Shown: positions 21,349 to 33,701, numbered from the stretch's first letter. The stretch is 64,000 nt of DNA from Cryptomeria japonica (GCF_030272615.1 NC_081414.1:816458396-816522395); one strand, 5' to 3'. The notes: generated by a model not told the origin, from the letters alone. A program made the numbers and translations.

Positions 21349-23840
21349 GAACTAGGTATTGACCAAGATGTGTGAGACTGGATGAAAAAATGGAAAGACT
21401 ATGGAAGACTAAGAGTTGGATGGAATGTAAATGAATCTGAAGTGTACTTGCAATGTCCAAAGTGTAAGACCAAGTATGTATGTAGTAGAGTAGGTGTGAC
21501 TTCCAAAGAGAGGATAGTTTCTCTTGATGAGGTAAGTTGACCTTGACTCTAAGTAAAACCAAATGAGACCCAAAGGTAAGAAACCTTGATGAGGGACCAC
21601 TTAACAAAGTGTTGTTGTATGTAGTGTGTTGACAAAGTATAGTGAGGACAAGCAAGTGACCTTTTGACTCAAGTTTACACAATTGTGAATGTAATGAGAG
21701 ATGTAAAGCAATGATTGACTTTGTGAGACCCAAAGACAAGTTGAATGCTAGATGAAAACCTGGAGAAACAACCTAGGAAGCTCAAGAATTCTGAAACTAA
21801 TTGCTCTTGTTTGCTGGACTGTAAAATTTTTCTAATTTGTGAAGTTGTTGGTTGTGACCAAATCTGAATGTTTGATTGTTTTTCGTGACAAGAGGACACA
21901 ATGTTGATGAGGACTCAATGTTTGCAAGTGTTTAGACTCTCCAAGAAAAGTGTGTTGTTTGATGTAAAAAATATTTTGCATACACTTGAAAACACAAAAG
22001 ACACAGTTTTTTGCTGTTTGGTTTTGAATGTTTTGAATGTTTAAAATAAGTCAAGCACAATTCTTATGGCTGGCCAAGACAATAGTTGTTGATCCCACAT
22101 GGGGTTTTACCCCCGAGGCTAGGCTATTCAGAGCGGATACTTAGATGCTTGATCTCACTGGCTCCACCCTCGGCACTCACTTCTCGGGTCAGCCAAGCAT
22201 CAATTCCCATGAAAACTCCCCATGGCGAACTTTGTATCTCTACTAAGAACTGTATGTGTGTGGGCCGCTACCAGGAGTCCGACCTCCTGCCCCAACAACT
22301 AGAAGGATTTGGGCTTCTAAAACAAAAAGGTTCTATTAAGGGCATCTGCTCATGTGGCCATACATGCGGCACTTTCAGTTTTGTAAATATAGAAGGCTCC
22401 CAACCGGTAGGGGTTACGCCCTACAAATGATCAAATAAATTTGATCAAACGGGTTTATGGGGAGACATAGTGTCAGTATGAACTAATCAGCACACGTTAT
22501 CCATAGTTTTCACCATGAATACAGTTGTTTATAGTGGTTTGGAAGAGGTGGGTTTTCCTCGCTACCACTTGGGTCGTTCTCTTCTCACCAGTAGTCCTAA
22601 TGACCACACGGGAAGATAGGCCCTCTAAAGATTAAATAAAAAGAGCCTATTGCTCAAGACACAAAAGACAATGATTCAATTTTAGTGCACCAATTGAAGT
22701 GTTTGCTAGTCTATGAAAATAAGACACACAATAAAAATCCAAAAACCCTTGCCAAGAACCTGCAACAAAGATTTATTAGTAGTTTGGATTGTTTCAAATA
22801 ATCATCCCTTCCTGCAAGCACACAAGTTAGGTAAATTTTAGATCCAAAAGACTTTGTGAAATAGGGGCCTTCAACAATGCGTTTTGTTGACCAATTTCAA
22901 GAGATTTTCAGAAATGTAAGAAAATCCAAAAAATTTGCTAATTTGCTCCAAAAATTAATTTTTTATGAAAAATCATAAAAAATTCATATAAAATGCAAAA
23001 TCGATCCAAAAAATCTAAAATTTTTACTGGAGAGTCTTGATGGTCTTCCAAACCTGTAGAAAAAATTTTCTGCAACAAATCCAAGCAGTTTGTGAGATAT
23101 GAGTAAAATAATGCAAAACCCTAATTTTCAAAGATCTGATTTTTGAAGAATAATTTTTCATCAAATTTAAAATCACAAATAATAAATCCTATATATAATT
23201 CTGAGAGATTTCCAAAAATGTAAGAAAATCCAAAAAATTTGCTAATTTTCTCTCAAAATTAATTTTTTATGAAAAATCATAAAAAATTCATAAAATGAAA
23301 ACTCAATCCAAAAAATCTGAAATTTTTACTAAATCTTTCTGATACTTTTCTTGACCTGCACAAAAAATTTTATGTCAAAATTTGAAGCCGTTTGTGAGAT
23401 CTGATCAAAATAAAGAAAAACCCTAATTTTTAAAGATCTGATTTTTAGGGAAATATTTTGCATCAAAATTAAAATCACAAAGAACAGATCCTATGTATAA
23501 TTATGAGAGATTTCCAAAAATGTAAGAAAATCTAAAAAATTCTCTCATTTGCTCTCAAAATTAATTTTTTTATGAAAAATCATAAAAAATTCATAGAAAA
23601 TGAAAATGTTCTCCAAAAATTCTAAATTTTGGATTGAGAGCTCCTGATACTTTCTTCAACTTGTAAAAAAATTTGGTGCAAAATTTCCTATCCGTTTGTG
23701 AGATATGATCGAATCTCTCCAAGATCTTGATTTTGTGTCCAAAACCCTAGCTGCACAAGATTATTCTCCAAATTGTTTTACAAAACAACAATATAGGGTT
23801 AGAAAAATCTGCAAAAAACATATATCTAAGAAAAATCTAT
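21349..23840 (-). other. Element B leader
   Basis: No coding frame supported. It lacks the GCGTCTGTG arrays of D, keeps the conserved GC-richer block with hairpin (22080-22620; stem 22144-22151 with 22194-22201), and has three 301 bp tandem units next to the primer site. Confidence 0.7.
22890..23740 (-). repeat. Tandem repeat, about 301 bp unit, in B leader
   Basis: Nearly three copies. Anchor AAATGTAAGAAAATCYAAAAAAT at about 22913, 23216 and 23518. Each has ATGAAAAATCATAAAAAATTCAT and TTTGTGAGATMTGAT. The related array in E is 55560-56400. Confidence 0.85.
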
Positions 23841-23858
23841 GTCCCACGGGGCGTGCCA
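23841..23858 (-). promoter_or_regulatory. Element B primer-binding site
   Basis: TGGCACGCCCCGTGGGAC on the minus strand, three bases past the 5' LTR; same class as in D and E. Confidence 0.78.
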
Positions 23859-23861
23859 AAA

Positions 23862-24656
23862 TGTATATGGTGAAAATGGATAACAATAATAACAATATTG
23901 AAAGGGTAAATGAATCCAACCACAAAACCCTAGCCTAACAACAACAAAGATCCACCATAACATATGAAGATTACCTAAAACAATGCAAATCAAACAAAAT
24001 CACAAAGATTATACCATCACATGTCCAATAGGGTTTGGATCTCCATTCTTCCTATCTCCATTGACCTTGCTTGATATATTTGCTCTTAGATTTTATGTGC
24101 ACAAGAGCTCAACAAAGAACGGAATGTGGTTGCTAGTAGGATCGTAGTGTAGTCAACTGCATAAAAGATGATTAGAATGCATAGAATGATTAGGATGAAT
24201 GATTAGGGTTTGATAATGAAGGAAACATCTCCTTATATAGAAGACACTATATGAAATGGAGGGATAAGATTGAGAGGTGTAAAAGGAGGTCGGCTATGAT
24301 TAGAGGGTAGGTAAAAGAAATAATAAAATAATGAAAGGGGTAGGTAGTGTATGAATTAAGAGATGAATGACATGTGTCATGGGTAGAAAAAGGTTAATGA
24401 ATTAATTAAATAAACAAAGATTTATTTAATTAATAGAAGAAGTAGGATAATTAAATAAATAAAAATATTTATTTAATTTAGGAAAAGAATAATTTAAATA
24501 AATAAATGTATTTATTTAAATGAGAAATAAGGCTAGAAGAGGATAAATGAATTAATTAAATAAATACAGATTTATTTAATTAATAGAAGAATTAAGCTTA
24601 GATAATTAAATAAATAATATTTATTTAATTAGACATGACAATTTTGGGTGTCTATA
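23862..24656 (-). repeat. Element B 5' LTR (795 bp)
   Basis: Ends TGTCTATA rather than TGTCTACA at the outer edge, one transition in the terminal CA. TATA box on the minus strand at about 24232-24239. Confidence 0.95.
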
Positions 24657-24661
24657 GGAAT
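24657..24661. repeat. Target-site duplication of B, right copy
   Basis: GGAAT, pairs with GGAAC at 13307-13311. The A reading frame resumes here. Confidence 0.9.
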
Positions 24662-25755
24662 GTCAAGAACATAAGTTACATAAGGAAAAGCTTCTAAGCC
24701 ATAAGAAGGCCATATCTGCAGCAGTAGCTCATATTCAAAATCCACTATGCTAAGAATAAGTAAGATCATCTCAGGATACCATTATTTCTCCCAGAGGAGG
24801 CACAGTCTATGAACAAATACATAAGGTAGAAGCAGGATCTAACACCGAATCAACAAAAACTATCAAAATGGTATCCATCATCAAAGATTTATTTTCACCA
24901 TACAACATACCAGTTTACAGCACTGATAGAATCTGGGATGATGCCTCAGAGACTGATTCCAATGAATATGAATGGGGTACCTGCTCAAATGCTACTACAA
25001 ATATCCCTAATGATACTGACACCATATCCCTTTCTTAGGAAGAGCATAACACAGAAGATATACCTCTTAAATTTGGACCACGGAACATCTATGACGCCAA
25101 GGAAAGCGAACAGAAACATTATGAACAAGTCTATACGGAAGATAATACCATCGAAGACCTCGACGAAATCCTGAACTTCTTTACAACCAAGAACAATCAC
25201 GATGAAACCTCTGTCTTGACACTTACAGTAGCAAAACTTAATCCACCAAACGATACCTTACCACTTGTCTTTCCTGACCTCATCGACTGGGATGAACCCG
25301 AAATCCATAATGTACCAATTTTCCCAGATGATGAATCTATTATCCACTACCTATGTACCATAAATCCGAAAACAGGCTCTACCAGTGAACAAAGTAATGA
25401 TGTCTGCCAATCAGGGCGTGCCAAGTCTCTCAGTCGCAAAAATAAACCAAATAAAAGATTTGATGCTGAAAACCAGTCAATGGAAGCTCTAGATCACAAA
25501 AAAGTAAAAATAAAGGACACATCTGAGGGTGAAAACCTTTTTAAGGCACCTAACGATAGGAGACTCGACACTCTTCCCGAGCACTTTCATGAGTGATCAC
25601 CCATATTGATTGAGCCCACTTAATCAATCAACATTGGTACCACAAAAGTAGTAAAAAACATACACCTTGCAGAATCTTTGACAGAGGAGGAAAGGTCAAC
25701 ATTCATCGTTTTCTTTAAAGAACAGTAAATTAACTTTGCTTGGTCATATGTCGAT
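24662..25755 (+). pseudogene. Element A pol linker between protease and RT
   Basis: Continuation of the frame broken by B. Acidic, poorly conserved linker with a few blocks shared with C: MVSIIKDLFSPYNIP (24870), PPNDTLPLVFPDLIDW (25240) and NQSMEALDHKKVKIKD (25475). In-frame stops near 24750, 24759, 25039, 25594, 25621 and 25726. No known domain; its role in the polyprotein is unknown. Confidence 0.75.
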
Positions 25756-26661
25756 ATGCCCGGAGTAGATCCACACTTGATTGTGCATCACTTGTCCATC
25801 TCTTCAGGAGTTAAGCTAGTCAAACAAAAGCTAAGAAAGATGAATCCACAGGTGGCACTCATGGTCAAAACTGAACTAAAGAAACTATTAGATGTCGGAT
25901 TCATCCGACCCATTGACTATGCAGAATGGATTTCCAATATCGTTCCAGTATCAAAGCCAGATGGTAGTATCAGAATATGCACTGACTTCAGATATGTCAA
26001 CAAAGCTTGTCCAAAAGATGACTTTCCTCTGCCCAGTATCGACATAATTGTAGATCTCACAATAGGCCATGCAATGCTCTCACTAATGGATGATTTCTTA
26101 GGCTATAATCAAATCAAAATAGCCCCAGAAGATCAAGATAAAATAGCATTCACCTGTCCTTGGGGAACGTACTGTTGGAATGTTATGCCTTTTGGCTTAA
26201 AGAATGCAGGGGCCACTTATCAAAGAGCAATGACAACAATCTTTCATGACATGATGCACACTTTTATAGAAGATTACATGGATGATCTACTAGTTAAGTT
26301 GTTCACCAGAGCAGAACATCTAAGCATCTTAACAAAGATCTTTGATCGATTGGAGAAATTCCAAGTCAGGCTCAACCCTAAGAAGTGTGTCTTCGGGGTT
26401 ACATCAGGCAAGTTACTAGGCTACATTGTCTCAGCTAAAGGTATCGAAGTAGATCCAGCAAAAGTACAAGCCATTATGGAAATGCCACCACCAAAGAATA
26501 TTAGTCAACTCAGATCTCTACAAGGATGACTTCAATCAATCAGGCGATTCATTGCTCAGCTAGTAGATAAAAGTCTACCATTTAACCATTTACTACACAA
26601 AAATGTACCATTCAGATGGGAGACCAAGTGTGCAGAATCTTTTTACCAAATCAAACAGTAC
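25756..26661 (+). pseudogene. Element A reverse transcriptase
   Basis: Copies element RNA into DNA. Palm and finger motifs: KPDGSIRICTDFRYVNKACP, FPLPSIDIIV, LMDDFLGYNQIKIAPEDQDK, PFGLKNAGATYQRAM, and the catalytic YMDD box (EDYMDDLLVK, about 26270). The first catalytic Asp is in LMDDF. After NISQLRSLQG a TGA (26527-26529) stands where C has Arg (QGRL), then the frame continues. Same frame as the later domains. Confidence 0.92.
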
Positions 26662-27540
26662 TTGATGAATCCACTAGTTCTGGTACCACCAGTCGTAGGA
26701 AAACCACTTATCCTATATATCTCAACAACAAATATATCACTGGGGGCACTATTGGCACAAGAAGATCAACAAGGAAAAGAACGAGCCATATACTATATCA
26801 GTAGGACATTGAATGGCTATGAACTCAACTATACATTCATTGAAAAGGCTTGCCTAACAGTGGTCTTCGCATCTCAGAAGTTTCGACATTATATGCTAGC
26901 ACACACAATTAAGCTAGTGGCAAAAATTGATCCTCTCAAATATCTACTTAGCAAGGCAGCTCTTACAGGCAGATTGGCTAAATGGGTCATGATTTTCAGT
27001 GAATTCGACATCCAATACACAGAAAGACTAGCCATTAAAGGACAAGCAATTGCAGATCAGCTGGCTGAAGCACCGCTACCAAGAAAACAAACTATGGAGA
27101 TTGAATTTCCAGACATGGACGTTCTTGCTATTTCTACCAAACAATGGACCCTATACTTTGATGGATCCTACACACAACATGGTTCAGGTGCTGGCATTCT
27201 ATTCATCACTCCTGAAGGACACACTATACCAAGATCATATAGGCTTATGTTCCCATGCACAAATAATGTGGCTGAATATGAGGCATTGGTTATAGGCATC
27301 AAGATGGCCATAGAATAGAAAATCACAGAGTTAAAGGTCTATGGAGACTCACAACTACTCATCAATCAAATCAACAACGACTATGAGACAAAGGATGACA
27401 AGCTGCTACCCTACAAGCGAATGGTGGATGACTTCAAACAGTATTTTATGCATATCACCTTTGAGCAAATACCAAGGTTGAACAACAAAGCAGCCGATGT
27501 CATGGCTACTATCGCTTCATTACTACAAATTCCAGAGTAA
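26662..27540 (+). pseudogene. Element A dual RNase H (gypsy type plus archaeal type)
   Basis: First RNase H: PLILYISTTNISLGALLAQE to KWVMIFSEFDIQY (26700-27020). The usual leading Asp is not obvious, typical of the decayed original RNase H of this group. Second: LYFDGSYTQHGSGAGI, CTNNVAEYEALVIGIKMA, VYGDSQLLINQINN (27145-27400), with Asp, Glu and Asp in place. Having both is a marker of the Tat group. Stop at 27316-27318 (TAG where C has Trp) and at 27538. Confidence 0.9.
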
Positions 27541-28896
27541 CAAAGTTGTTACGAGTTCCTGGTAGAGCAACTATTCTCCCCAGCTTATGACCACTCTGAA
27601 TCCCATGTTATCTATGCCTTGACTAGTTCAGATTCTCCGTTATATGGACTGATCTACGACTACCTTAAGAACAATATCTTACCCATTGACCAATCCCATA
27701 ACCAAAAATGTAATTTTATTCGACAAGCTGCCCGTTATACCGTTACCACTGATACTTTGTATTGTCGAGGTCTAGATGGTACTCTTCTTCGTTGCCTTGA
27801 TCGTTATGATTCTGATTCTGCTTTACACGAGCTTCACGAAGGTATTTGTGGCACACATTCAAGTGGGACTACTCTCGCTAAAAAACTTCTAAGGATGGGA
27901 TACTACTGGCCTACAATGGACAAAGATTCATATCACTTCACCAAGAAATGTCCTAAATGCTAGATCCATGGCAATCTGATACATGCACCAGCACAGGAAC
28001 TACAACCATTTACAACATCATGGCCCTTTTGTCAGTGGAGACTAAACTTAGTTGGTAAAATTCATCATTCATCTTCAAATGGACACAAGTTCATTATAAC
28101 TACAACATAATACTTTACCAAGTGGATAGAAGCAGTTCCCATGACCATAGTAACTGGGAAACAAATTGCCTCTTTTATCCTAAATTATCTAATTTGCAGA
28201 TATGGTATTCCAAGTTCAATCATCACAGATAATGGACGACCTTTCAAAAACCAAGATATACAAGAACTATGTAAAAAATTCAAAATCCAACATCGGTTCT
28301 CTACACCATACTACCCACAGGAAAATGGTCAAGCAGAAGCATCTAATAAGACAATACTGAAGATCCTAAAGAAAACAGTGAATGATGTAGGCAAAGATTG
28401 GCATGTACAATTTAATCCAGTACTTTGGGCATACAAAACCAGCATCTGCACACCTACAGGAGCAACACCATACTCATTGGTATATGGATCAGAGGCCATT
28501 TTACCCCTGGAAGTAGAAATCTCATCTCTCAGAGTCTCTTTGAAAGGTTTAATCCCATATGAAGAGTATCGAGTTAACCGACTGCAAGAACTCGAACTAT
28601 TAGATGAAAGACGTCAGCATGCTTACATTCATCTCAAAGCATATCAACAACGCATGTGCAGGGGCTACAATCACAAGGTCATCCCTCGCAACTTCAAAGT
28701 TGGTGACCTAGTCCTCAAAGAAAATCCAAGAAATCAGCAAGATCGAGAAAAGAAAGGGAAGTTTGAACCTAACTGGTTGGGTCCCTATGTCATCATATTA
28801 GTCTATGGATCAAGTGCCTATCAGCTAACAACTTCAGAAGGAGATGTACTCGATGAACCAACTAACAACATCCACTTGAAGAAGTACTACACTTAA
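27541..28896 (+). pseudogene. Element A integrase
   Basis: Zinc-binding N terminus (HELHEG...HSS and CPKC, 27830-27960), core with FITDNG-type Asp (IITDNGRPF, about 28225) and Glu in PQENGQAEASNKT (about 28315), and a C-terminal module GDLVLKENP...KFEPNWLGPYVI up to 28896. The first core Asp, normally in WGLDIIG, reads RLNLVGK: Asp to Asn, so the enzyme would be dead even without the stops at 27961-27963 and 28108-28110. Confidence 0.9.
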
Positions 28897-30137
28897 GAAG
28901 CCTAGTGCACGGAAAAAGCCAAAACAAGCAAAAAACAAAAAAAAACAAATAACAAAGTACAATAAAAGCAACTAGTGAAAACCTGGTAACAGGTGCTATT
29001 GTGAAAGAACGACTCCTCTATCTATCTCCATACCATTTTATCCATATCCTTAAAACACTATCAGCCATCTCCCGACACTTAGCATATATCTATTCAGGAC
29101 ATACTTAACATAGTCACTATCCTGGTTTATCCATATATATCCTCTTACCACATTCCACCATGGCTTGGAAATCACTGTACATATTCACATCAAGAGGCAC
29201 ACTCAGTTAGGGGCAATAAATCATCAAAACTTGCAAACGTTCAAGATGTCAAAACTAGAAGCAAAACTCAGAAGCATTGCATCCAACAACCAAAACTACA
29301 CTTCATCGCAAAGAAAAACAAAGAAACACAAAAATACCAAGGATGGATGATTTTCTGAAGTACTACATGTTGCATTATCGCATAAAATCTTGACTATTTT
29401 TGCATTATTGAACTTTTTAAATTATTGGATTCTCTCCCTTTTCTCACTAAAATGCTTCACAGCTAGAGATCATGGGGAAACTCCAATATTTTCTTAGTCT
29501 TATGTCTAGGAGGCGATCACTTGTACTGTGTGGATACTTGCCTCGAGACGTGATACATAGAATATCACTGACGGCATGATTCCATTTCACGCATACAAAT
29601 AATTTAATCTTGTCTGTTTACGCAATTCGCACTCTGGTCATCCTGGTTCAATTATACCTTGACGCTTGTGCTATCTTGCAAAATCAAATATCATGTAAAT
29701 TTTTCTCAGGTCATTATGGTTCAATTATACCATTGTGTTTGTATAAATTTTCAACATATCCTAAACAAATCAATGCTAAATGATGATACCTACAAAGAAA
29801 GCAAACAACATGTGGCTATATCGGATGACAAATATAGAATGAGGATGCTACCAAAAAATAATTAGTTGCATATCATTTTACAAATAGTTGCATATCATTT
29901 TAACATAGTTGCATATCATTTCACAATTAGTTGCATATCATTATCATACATCTCATTTTCAAGATACATCTCACAACATAAAATCATACATCTCATTTTC
30001 AAGATACATCTCACAAACATATCAAAGCATACATCATGCATCATATATTTAAGCATTGCATCATCATAAAGTAAAGAAAAGAATACATAAGCACATACAT
30101 CCATATAACACACCACATGATCAAAGATAATGATGCC

Positions 30138-30176
<39 letters not shown>

Positions 30177-30263
30177 CAAAAATGATCAAAATGTACAAAA
30201 TCTATCATCTTTGTGTCCAGTACAAAGAATACAATGATCAAAATACAACAGAGACCACTTCTC
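28897..30263. other. Element A 3' region before the PMD gene
   Basis: No gene seen. It contains short tandem repeats: four units of GTTGCATATCATTTT (about 29868-29945, period about 23 bp), then two units of ATACATCTCATTTTCAAGAT (29947-30015), and an uninterrupted TA microsatellite (30139-30173). Confidence 0.7.
30139..30173. repeat. (TA)n microsatellite
   Basis: About 17 TA units in a row, just after the end of the PMD gene on its strand. Confidence 0.95.
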
Positions 30264-32189
30264 TCAAGTATGGCTATCTCTTGACGGAGATGGTCTGGCT
30301 CCAGATGTCCCCACCCATGGATCTCTAAGGGGATCCTGTCTCGATGGCCCTGTCACACCTCGGTTCTTTGACCGCAACCCAGTATCTCGAGATCGACTGG
30401 ATCTCGACTATGTAAAGCTCTGTACTCGGCGATCCTTAGGTACCGCAGCCTCATAGTGCCGACGGTAGTACTCTACCTCTTGAGCTCTCAAAGATAGCTC
30501 TCTCAGGGTGTCTCTCATTGGACCACCCACCGCTGCTCTCTGCACGCTCACTGCAAGCTCCTCCGCTTGACCCCACCGCTCTATCTCCGTGTCTCGCTCA
30601 GTGGTCAACTGCGTAATTTGCCGCTGATATGTCAATACCTGTGCCTGCAGCTGCTGTACAGTCACCTGCAGGGTCTGAATCTGTGCATCCTCAACATGAG
30701 TGGGGATCTGAACCCGTAGCAGTACCTGTGCAGGGGCATCCCCTCTAACTCTGCCTATCCTCGATGCTGGAGGTGGGAGCACATCCGTCCTCCTCCTCTG
30801 GGTTGGTCATATCGCCTCGTTCATCCCCCCCACTGCAGCTAGAACCTCTCCCATCCTCCCCTCTCCACCTGCTCCAATGGCCAAACTGCCTCTCCTCTTG
30901 TCCATCACCGCCCGTCTAACTGCTCTCTCCAAACCTCTATCTCCCCTCCTCCCTCTATCTCCTCTCCCTCATCATCCTCCTCCACCATCTCCATCATCCT
31001 CATCATCTCCACCTCCCTCCTCATCATCATCATCAAATGACGACCGCATCTCCTCTGGATCTGAAATCCTAGCCACTGCCCGCGCAACGAACAATCTCGC
31101 GAACTCATCTGTCATACCCGCATCCAAAATCTCTGGGGCATAATCCCATATTTGGCCCGCCAAACTAACAAACTCCTCCACCGCCACTGCACTATCAATG
31201 GTTAGGCCCCAATCTGGTATGTCCTGCCTCCGTCGCGCATATAAATAGGCCCCCTGTGGTATACCCTGCTATCGCCCAAACTGTCTCAAAACTCTGGTCA
31301 CCATGAACCTCTTAATAACAAATGGGGTCCTCCCAATCAGGTATCTCATCATAAACACATAGGGCATCTCCAGCCCATCCTCTGCCCATACCTCACACTT
31401 TGTATACGATCGCCATGTGACCGTATCAATGTCATCCAGCACTCTCCTCCAATGCTCTAGTTTGCCCAGCTTTCGCTGGACAACTAGACCCCTATACCCA
31501 TAGGCATAGGCACGTCCAACGGGCCTATCTTTGTTTGCTAACGGCCTAGCGACTGGAATATGCTCCCAACACCATACCTGTAAGAGCGTCACGCCAGCTG
31601 ACAAACTACCATAACCTAGGTATACCACCTTGTGCAAGTCCCTGTACAGATGGGCTAGCATAGCCTATCCCCATGCGAACCTACGACCCTGTGTAACCAT
31701 GTCCTCTAACACCAGCCCCCATCCCACAGAGAATCCCTTTGACCTGCGATTATGACAAATGAATCCACCTATAAACCCTGCCAGTACTGATGGAAGTGGT
31801 GCATAATCCAAGTCCAGGAACTCTTGCCAAGGGATCTCATATCCGCATACTATCTCATCATGGAATATGTGGTGTAGTGCCTCTGTGCCACCCTCCTCCG
31901 ACTGCTCATAGAGTAGTAGTGAACCTACTACTGGTATGTGCAAAATCCTGTAACAATCCTCTGGCGTGACTGTCATCTCACCCGTGGCGAAGTGGAAGGT
32001 GTTTGTGTCGCTGTGCCACCTCTCTGCGAGCGCTGTAAGTAACCCCCAGTTCACAGTGAACCGAGGCATATCCAATAGGGACGTCAACCTGCATCTCTCA
32101 ATAATATCGAGGTCGGCCTGTGTCAACCGTGGTATCAAAGTCCAAGGCCTAGGAAATTGCTCACGCGACTGAACCATGCCCAATCGCTC
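30264..32189 (-). pseudogene. Antisense plant mobile domain (PMD) gene, exon 2 (A copy)
   Basis: Runs against the retrotransposon. Begins at an acceptor (TTTGACAG|GAG) and stays mainly in one frame for 1.9 kb. PMD (about residues 1-300): LLTALAERWHSDTNTFHF, GEMTVTPEDCYRILHIP, LPSVLAGFIGGFIC, then VYLGYGSLSAGVTLLQVWCW and GRTPFVIKRFMVTRVLRQFG. Next a short helical part, a D/E/G-rich acidic stretch (30960-31050), a coiled-coil region (30480-30690: VQQLQAQVLTYQRQITQLTT) and an Arg/Ser-rich tail. Stops at 31662, 31266, 30969-30974, 30807 and 30408; the acidic stretch also seems shifted by an indel. PMD proteins are known as host silencing factors and as transposon cargo; what this one did for the element is not known. 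Confidence 0.85.
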
Positions 32190-32309
32190 CTGTCAAACAG
32201 CAAAACAAGTTCAATATCAGTTTCCACATCAAAACAAAGATATCAAAATCAAACTCACATCAACAACATGAAACAATTTGCTCATCTACATCAAGCTCAA
32301 AATCCTATC

Positions 32310-32490
32310 ATTTTATATCAACTTGTAACACAACTCAAGTTATCAAAAACCATATCAAAACTTGTAAAACAACTCAAGTCTCCAAATCACATAAACTTGT
32401 AAAACAACTCAAGTTTCCCACCTATATCAGCTTGTAAAACAACTCAAGTTTCCAACCCATATCAGCTTGTAACACAAATCAGGCTTCACA
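32310..32490. repeat. Tandem repeat, about 36 bp unit, in PMD intron (A)
   Basis: Four to five units with core CTTGTAAAACAACTCAAGT. Confidence 0.8.
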
Positions 32491-32687
32491 CATTGAACTT
32501 GAAACAAAGTGCAAAAACAAATCATGCTTTGATCAAACCAACACATTAATATCTATGCATAACTTGAAATATCGCAAATCAAAACAAGTTATGTCAACAA
32601 TCATATTGGACAAATCAATAAAAACCATGACAGCAAAACACAACAATTTCACAAATCCCCCCATCGCACAAAATTTTTCCTGATGCG

Positions 32688-33140
32688 CTAAAACAGATTC
32701 TTCCCGCGCTAAAATCTACCCATGCGCTAAGCTGTTTTTCCCACGCGCTAATCTATTTACCCTATGCGCTAGAATACCTCTACGCACTATCCTTTTTCCC
32801 CAATGCGCCACCCAACCTACCCTATGCGTTAAAACCTATTTATGCGCTAACCTATACCTTGCTGACGCTACCTATTTGACCCTATGCGCTAGGTCTACCC
32901 TACGCGCTAAAACCCCTTACCCATGCGAACCCTTGTGACCCTTATGCGCTAGGTCTTACTCACACCCTATCTTGTTAACCTTACACGCTTCCCTACGTTA
33001 GACATGCGCTACTTTCCCTCAATGCGCTAACCTAGACCTTCTATGCACTCCACTATTTTATTTCGGACGTAGCCCTAAAATTCAAACTTTATGCGCTACC
33101 TAAATTTTCGTATGCGCTAAATTGCGACTTTGACGTGCTA
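32688..33140 (-). repeat. TAGCGCAT array in PMD intron (A)
   Basis: About twenty degenerate units, ATGCGCTA on the plus strand, TAGCGCAT in the sense of the PMD transcript. Mostly 19-24 bp apart. Same motif as the two leader arrays of A but inverted on the DNA. Confidence 0.85.
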
Positions 33141-33227
33141 AACTGCTTAAACCGAATTTCAAAAATCAAAACCTGACCAAAAATGACAAAATAAAAAATC
33201 AAAAAAGGGTCAAAAGTGTTGACTTAC

Positions 33228-33302
33228 TGGTGGCACATATGCGACAGGTCTCCGGTACCTCCGAACGCACTCAAAATGATGCCTAGAATACGGAATAGGC
33301 AT
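33228..33302 (-). pseudogene. Antisense PMD gene, exon 1 (A copy)
   Basis: 25 codons from ATG (33300-33302) to a GTAAGT donor, phase 0. Start MPIPYSRHHFECVRRYRRP, comparable with the FDxVRxxxRP core of the B and E exons. No stop in it. Confidence 0.62.
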
Positions 33303-33376
33303 TTTGACTTCTCTCCAAATTCTCTTTCTCCAAAGTCAACAATGCACAAATGAATCAAATCAAAGCACTTTTCCCC

Positions 33377-33384
33377 TTTTATAG
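33377..33384 (-). promoter_or_regulatory. TATA box of antisense PMD gene (A)
   Basis: TATAAAAG (context CCTATAAAAGGGG) on the minus strand, 75-82 bp before the ATG, outside the LTR. Expected place for a pol II core promoter. Confidence 0.6.
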
Positions 33385-33701
33385 GAGGAAAATGAAATTA
33401 GGGTTAGGGAACTAGGCATGTAATTTGCTCGCGGTCTCCCTTATACCCTAAAACATGTAAATTATCGGGAGATGAATCAATTTCAACATTTCACATAGAC
33501 AAAATCATACACACCACACACAAATCATCAAATCCAATAAAAAATTTTAAAATATTGATTCATCTCCCGAGGGGGCATCACGCATCAAATCAAATCTGGG
33601 GCACGACTTGCAAAATAAGAGCGACACAAATATTTCATTTGATCATAAATCATGATAAAACATCATTTTCTTTGAAATAACATGTGCACACACGTCACTT
33701 C

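Larger units (their letters stand above)
13312..24656 (-). mobile_element. Element B: gypsy element lacking most of pol, inserted in A
   Basis: Two 795 bp LTRs (about 17 differences by eye, 2.1%), duplication GGAAC/GGAAT, primer site and polypurine tract all present. Total 11,345 bp. Minus-strand order: leader, gag, protease, a fusion to the C-terminal tail of integrase, then a 3' region with an antisense PMD remnant. RT, both RNase H domains and the integrase core are missing, so it could move only with help from another element. Confidence 0.95.
32190..33227 (-). other. PMD gene intron 1 (A copy)
   Basis: 1,038 bp between GTAAGT and ACAG on the minus strand, phase 0. Holds a 36 bp tandem repeat (32310-32490) and the TAGCGCAT array (32688-33140). 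Confidence 0.65.

Noticed and set aside
29165-30069. Small plus-strand frames after integrase of A (29165-29350, 29659-29865, 29866-30069)
   Set aside because: Short, low complexity, no counterpart in B, C or E.
30877-31187. Pro/Ser-rich plus-strand frame
   Set aside because: Mirror of the acidic D/E/G stretch of the antisense PMD gene.
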